Shown piece after piece: positions 60,684-64,000 of a stretch of DNA of 64,000 nt. This DNA comes from Niastella koreensis GR20-10 (GTDB lineage Bacteria > Bacteroidota > Bacteroidia > Chitinophagales > Chitinophagaceae). The notes beneath the pieces are model-generated. The model was not told the origin of the DNA and ran no database searches. It was given only the letters and a program-made list of their open reading frames with translations. The translations under genes and the position numbers were made by a program. Position 1 is the first letter of the stretch. Each line of letters begins with the position of its first letter. The DNA is taken from the NCBI RefSeq assembly GCF_000246855.1, contig NC_016609.1, forward strand, positions 4,588,001-4,652,000, in the 5' to 3' direction.

Positions 60684-61235
60684 TTACATAGTGCCCAGGG
60701 CTGTAGGCAAACCATCGAGGCTAACCCGGTTCTTTTCCTCTTTGTAAGCCTCCAGCCCTTCGGGGCCTTTTTTCTCGGCCCATTTTTGAGCATGGTCTCT
60801 TTCGCCCAGGTATTCGTACAGGGGCACACTAAAACCGCAGGAGGTTTGTACTTTATGAATATCCGCCACAATGATCTGCCGGGTTGCTAAAGGCAGCTCG
60901 AATAAAACCGACAATTCCGCCCATTCCGCATTGCCTGGTAATACAGTTGATCCTTTGCCATATAAACGCAGGATGTTCGGAGCATCTTCAAACGCACAAA
61001 ACATAAAAGTAATGCGGCCATTTTCCAGCAAATGGGCCGAGGTTTCGTTACCACTGCCAACAATATCGAGATAAGCAACGCGGTTGGGCGACAAAACGCG
61101 GAAGCTGTTGAGCCCCTTGGGCGACAGGTTTACATGCCCATCGCCGCTTAACGGTGCGGAAGCCACAAAGAAGAGTTGCTGCTTTTCAATAAATGCCGCA
61201 TGCTGGGGCTGTATGGAATCAAAAAACTTACCCAT
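60684..61235 (-). CDS. Pyridoxamine 5'-phosphate oxidase-family protein
   Basis: A 183-residue FMN-binding split-barrel protein. FFVASAPLSGDGHVNLSPKGLNSFRVL, AYLDIVGSGNETSAHLLENGRI and TFMFCAFEDAPNILRLYGKG match a PNPOx-like subfamily that differs from the neighbour at 60135. The C-terminal helix is charged (DHAQKWAEKKGPEGLEAYKEEKN). Reaction unknown. It stands alone on the minus strand. Confidence 0.85.
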   Translation of the reverse strand: MGKFFDSIQPQHAAFIEKQQLFFVASAPLSGDGHVNLSPKGLNSFRVLSPNRVAYLDIVGSGNETSAHLLENGRITFMFCAFEDAPNILRLYGKGSTVLPGNAEWAELSVLFELPLATRQIIVADIHKVQTSCGFSVPLYEYLGERDHAQKWAEKKGPEGLEAYKEEKNRVSLDGLPTALGTM

Positions 61236-61433
61236 AGGAATCGATTAAGAGTACAAAGATAAAAAAAGAGCCCACGATATGGGATCTTGCGGACTTCATA
61301 GTCAGTGGTGAAACATTTTGCCAAGCTTTCATGCAACATATTAGCAATAAATACTACCTTAAGAAACAGATCTTCTCCGTTCCCTGTAACCTCCCTACCC
61401 CGCTGATCGTCATACCACCATTAATTAGTTACC

Positions 61434-63428
61434 ATGCCGAACACCATCGTTAAGATCATCTCCCTGCTAACAGGCTGTTTCCTTATTTACCTGCCTGGTT
61501 GGGCCCATAATGGCAGCATTGCTTATGCTTATCCCCTTGGGGCCATTACTGTTGACGGTAATTTGTCTGACTGGCCCGGCAATGCCCAAAAGTATCCAAT
61601 TGCCATGGACCTTTCCCCCGCTAAACCTAAAAACGAAGCTGACCTTTCAGGGTTCTTCCAGTTGGGTTACCGGCTCGATAATCATTCCTTATACATAGCC
61701 TTCACCATAACTGATGATGATTTTATTGAAGACACTTCGGAAAACGTGCGATGGAATACGCAGGATGGGTTGGAATTAAGCCTCGACGCCCGCCACCTGT
61801 TATCAGGGTCAGGCGTTGCCTCCTTTATGTACAGTAAAAAACTGCGCAATATCAATAACGCCTTTTATGATCCCTGGGCCGGCACTGCTAACTGGAGCAT
61901 TATGGAAGTAGCCATGGTGCGTAATGGCAACACCCGCATATACGAATGGCGTATTCAGTTAGGAAATGAATTAGAGGTTGGAAAAACAATCGGGTTCGAC
62001 TTTCATGTATTCGATAAAGATGGCGATGGCAGTTTCACTTATTCTGCCTGGGGTAAGGGAAGCGAAAAATATATGAACCCCAACAGCCTGGGCGATGTAC
62101 TTATTCTGCCTACTACCACCAAACTGGGAACCCTTTCAGGAAAATTAAAGTGGGACAAACCGATATCGGCAAAATTACCCGGTCAGGTTTGTTTGATCGC
62201 CAATAAAAACCTGTGGGTGGCAACAACGTTGGACAGCCAGGGAAACTATTCAGCCATTGTACCTGTTGGCAAATACGAGATTGGTTTACGTGACAGGTAT
62301 TACCGCACCGACAACCAGGTGTTTGGCACCTTGCTTCAAAAGCCGGTTACGGTAGATGTAAAAGCTGCACAAAATACAACCGCCCGTGATGTTATCATAC
62401 CTTCCACGCCTGTACCTGATCTTCTTCCGGAGAAAGGCGTACTGTTTGACTTTACAGCATCCAATCCGAGCCAGGTTGATAATTTTATTGAAACTTACAT
62501 GAAGTATTATAGCATACCCGGTGTTTCACTGGCTTTAATAAAAGATGGCAAAATGGTGTATCATAAAACCTATGGAGTTCGCAACGCCATGACCGGTGAA
62601 AAAGTGGATGATAATACGTTGTTTGAAGCCGCCTCTGTTACCAAACCGGTGTTTGCCTTTTCGGTTGAACGGCTGGCAGAACGCGGCATCATCAACCTCG
62701 ATCAACCGTTATACACGTATCTTCCTTATAAGGATATAGAATATGACGAGCGTTATAAGTTAATGACCGCCCGGCATGTGCTCACCCACCGCACTGGTTT
62801 TCCCAACTGGCGCTGGATGAACGAAAGCGGCAAACTGGACCTCAAATTCGCCCCCGGCACCGGCTATGGTTATTCGGGCGAAGGGTTCGAATACCTGAAA
62901 ATGGTAATTGAAAAGATCACGGGCAAACCGGTAGAACAGGTACTAAAGGAAGAAGTAATTGAACCGATCGGGTTGTATCATACATTCTTCTCAAAAAACG
63001 ATTCGCTGCTACGCGTGAAGGCTAATGGACACTACGACAACCGGCCAAGCAAAATCGATCCGCCTGAAAAACCAGGCATGGCTTATTCCATGCATACCGA
63101 AGCAGCCATCTTTACGCGGTTTATGATCTATTTATTAGAACAAAAAGGACTGTCGCCCGCCATGTACGACAGCATCCTTACCAAACATTCTGAAGACACC
63201 ACGTATCACCCAAGATACCCGAGCTATATTGGCATGAGCCTGGAGATCCGCGAAACACCCTATGGCAAATCGTTTGGCCATGGTGGCAATAACGGAGATT
63301 TCAAATGTAAGTTTGAAGTATACAAAGACCTGAAAATGGGTTACGCCATATTTACCAATTCCAATACATCCGATCAATTACTGGAAAACCTGCGTAAGTT
63401 GCTGGTAGAAGGGAAAGACAAGCCATAA
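61434..63428 (+). CDS. Secreted CBM9-like domain fused to class C beta-lactamase-type serine hydrolase
   Basis: A 664-residue exported protein; signal peptide cleaved near residue 24 (PGWAH). Residues about 34-225 are a CBM9/DOMON-like beta-sandwich (ITVDGNLSDWPGNA, NHSLYIAFTITDDDF, WNTQDGLELSLD). About 232-325 is a carboxypeptidase-regulatory-like domain. About 340-660 is a serine hydrolase of the beta-lactamase/penicillin-binding fold with SVTK (Ser401, Lys404), YGYSGEG in place of the Tyr-x-Asn motif and HGGNNGDF as the third box. It may be an esterase or peptidase acting on a polymer; the reaction is not inferable. Confidence 0.85.
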   Translation: MPNTIVKIISLLTGCFLIYLPGWAHNGSIAYAYPLGAITVDGNLSDWPGNAQKYPIAMDLSPAKPKNEADLSGFFQLGYRLDNHSLYIAFTITDDDFIEDTSENVRWNTQDGLELSLDARHLLSGSGVASFMYSKKLRNINNAFYDPWAGTANWSIMEVAMVRNGNTRIYEWRIQLGNELEVGKTIGFDFHVFDKDGDGSFTYSAWGKGSEKYMNPNSLGDVLILPTTTKLGTLSGKLKWDKPISAKLPGQVCLIANKNLWVATTLDSQGNYSAIVPVGKYEIGLRDRYYRTDNQVFGTLLQKPVTVDVKAAQNTTARDVIIPSTPVPDLLPEKGVLFDFTASNPSQVDNFIETYMKYYSIPGVSLALIKDGKMVYHKTYGVRNAMTGEKVDDNTLFEAASVTKPVFAFSVERLAERGIINLDQPLYTYLPYKDIEYDERYKLMTARHVLTHRTGFPNWRWMNESGKLDLKFAPGTGYGYSGEGFEYLKMVIEKITGKPVEQVLKEEVIEPIGLYHTFFSKNDSLLRVKANGHYDNRPSKIDPPEKPGMAYSMHTEAAIFTRFMIYLLEQKGLSPAMYDSILTKHSEDTTYHPRYPSYIGMSLEIRETPYGKSFGHGGNNGDFKCKFEVYKDLKMGYAIFTNSNTSDQLLENLRKLLVEGKDKP

Positions 63429-63451
63429 AACACAAATAACATTTTTAACCA

Positions 63452-63476
63452 GGGGGTGATTGGCGCAATCACCCCC
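63452..63476. terminator. Perfect 10-bp hairpin after the serine hydrolase
   Basis: GGGGGTGATT (63452-63461), loop GGCGC, AATCACCCCC (63467-63476). It is immediately followed by the MFS promoter -7 box. No T-run follows, so it may be a terminator that relies on stem strength, or a regulatory element at the promoter. Confidence 0.65.
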
Positions 63477-63484
63477 TACATTTG
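63477..63484 (+). promoter_or_regulatory. Promoter -7 box of the MFS exporter
   Basis: TACATTTG matches TAnnTTTG, 61 bases before the ATG at 63546. The region where -33 should lie is occupied by the hairpin at 63452-63476, so a repressor or structure could control it. Confidence 0.45.
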
Positions 63485-63545
63485 TCCGCATTACCACCTG
63501 TTATAGTCAAATGTTATTGGCAACTTTGCGATACATTTATAAGAC

Positions 63546-64000
63546 ATGGACCCTGTAAAGAAAACTTTTGTCTCCAAGGAATTCATTGCCTTTACGGCCA
63601 GTTCAATGATACTGACGGCCTTAGGCATCGATATTATGCTGCCGGCGTTTGCAGATGTGCGCAAATACTTTTCAGCAGGCAATAGCAGCACCGAAACGGC
63701 CCAACTGGTTTCCTGCTTTTTTATGGGACAGGTAACCCAGATCCTGTTTGGCTACCTTACTGACAGGCTGGGACGCTTACCCATACTACGGGCTGGCATT
63801 GTCTTATATGTTATCACAGGCTTCCTAACCGCATTTGCGGGCAGTTTGTACTGGATGTATGTATTTCGCTTTGTTGCCGGTATGGGGGCAGCAGCTGTTT
63901 TTATGACCTCTATAGCCTCTGTACGTGACCGGTATGCGGGCGATGCCATGGCAAGGGTTATGTCGCTGGTGTTGTTTGTATTTCTGTTCACACCTGTAGT
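63546..64000 (+). CDS. Bcr/CflA-type MFS drug exporter, 3' end cut by window edge
   Basis: An ATG at 63546 opens a frame that stays open to the window end (151 codons). It reads KEFIAFTASSMILTALGIDI, then MLPAFADVRKYF, GQVTQILFGYLTDRLGR and FRFVAGMGAAAVFMTS, the first four helices and the loop 2-3 motif (GYLTDRLGR) of Bcr/CflA family proton-driven exporters. Substrates cannot be inferred. Confidence 0.85.
   Translation, partial: MDPVKKTFVSKEFIAFTASSMILTALGIDIMLPAFADVRKYFSAGNSSTETAQLVSCFFMGQVTQILFGYLTDRLGRLPILRAGIVLYVITGFLTAFAGSLYWMYVFRFVAGMGAAAVFMTSIASVRDRYAGDAMARVMSLVLFVFLFTPV

Noticed and set aside
1-64000. tRNA or rRNA genes
   Set aside because: No cloverleaf with a TTCGA-type T-loop or rRNA-like segment was noticed; a tRNAscan run would settle it.

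Overview
The window is a piece of a Bacteroidota chromosome, most likely Chitinophagaceae (Niastella/Chitinophaga-like). The evidence is a GC-moderate sequence with almost no Shine-Dalgarno motifs, promoters of the TTTG-N19-TAnnTTTG type, an ECF sigma/FecR pair, PorQ of the type IX secretion route, a PUR-family DUF3276 protein, and a plant-polysaccharide locus with a rhamnose pathway of the RhaM/RhaI/RhaB/RhaEW/RhaT type.

Positions 1-30.7 kb form one rhamnogalacturonan-I (RG-I) and L-rhamnose utilisation region. A sodium/solute symporter (cut by the left edge) converges on a six-gene minus-strand run: GH43, GH39, PL11 rhamnogalacturonan lyase, SGNH acetylesterase, GH2 and GH105. After a small block of membrane proteins, a 2,3-diketogulonate reductase-like gene and a GAF histidine kinase come a GH78 alpha-L-rhamnosidase, a second acetylesterase and a second GH105. 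The rha operon follows (rhaT, rhaEW, rhaM, rhaI, rhaB, transcribed leftward), with a divergent GntR-type regulator. Together these would deacetylate and cleave RG-I, remove unsaturated galacturonate and rhamnose, import rhamnose and split it to DHAP and a lactaldehyde/lactate product. No SusC/SusD pair lies in this block.

Positions 30.7-36 kb hold an Xre/ParS-RES toxin-antitoxin pair and an ECF sigma factor separated from its FecR-type anti-sigma gene by 1.56 kb of non-coding DNA. That gap is rich in hairpins and includes two candidate structured RNAs, each ending in a good terminator. No TonB/SusC gene follows FecR.

Positions 36-64 kb are mostly housekeeping or scattered metabolic genes: cardiolipin synthase-like PLD, a membrane hydrolase, a GntP permease with a D-serine/D-threonine-type PLP enzyme, a Gfo/Idh oxidoreductase, a cupin, a LuxE-like synthetase, a UbiA-like protein, an M42 peptidase, a transglutaminase-like protein, and a 59-aa protein coupled to a kinase-like/methyltransferase fusion. 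They continue with bioB, a receiver-only regulator, porQ, lon, DUF3276, an ABC exporter, a GH13 alpha-glucosidase, two FMN-binding split-barrel proteins, a CBM9-like/serine hydrolase fusion and a Bcr/CflA-type MFS exporter (cut by the right edge).

A genome-wide theme is visible in the gaps. Short phrase-like repeats (6-8-base words such as TTCAATA, TTCAGAG, GCTTGCA) recur in at least fifteen intergenic regions, often fold into hairpins, and in several cases supply the stop codon of the adjacent gene. A second, GC-rich repeat (reading SYAKASA-like in one frame) occurs three times.
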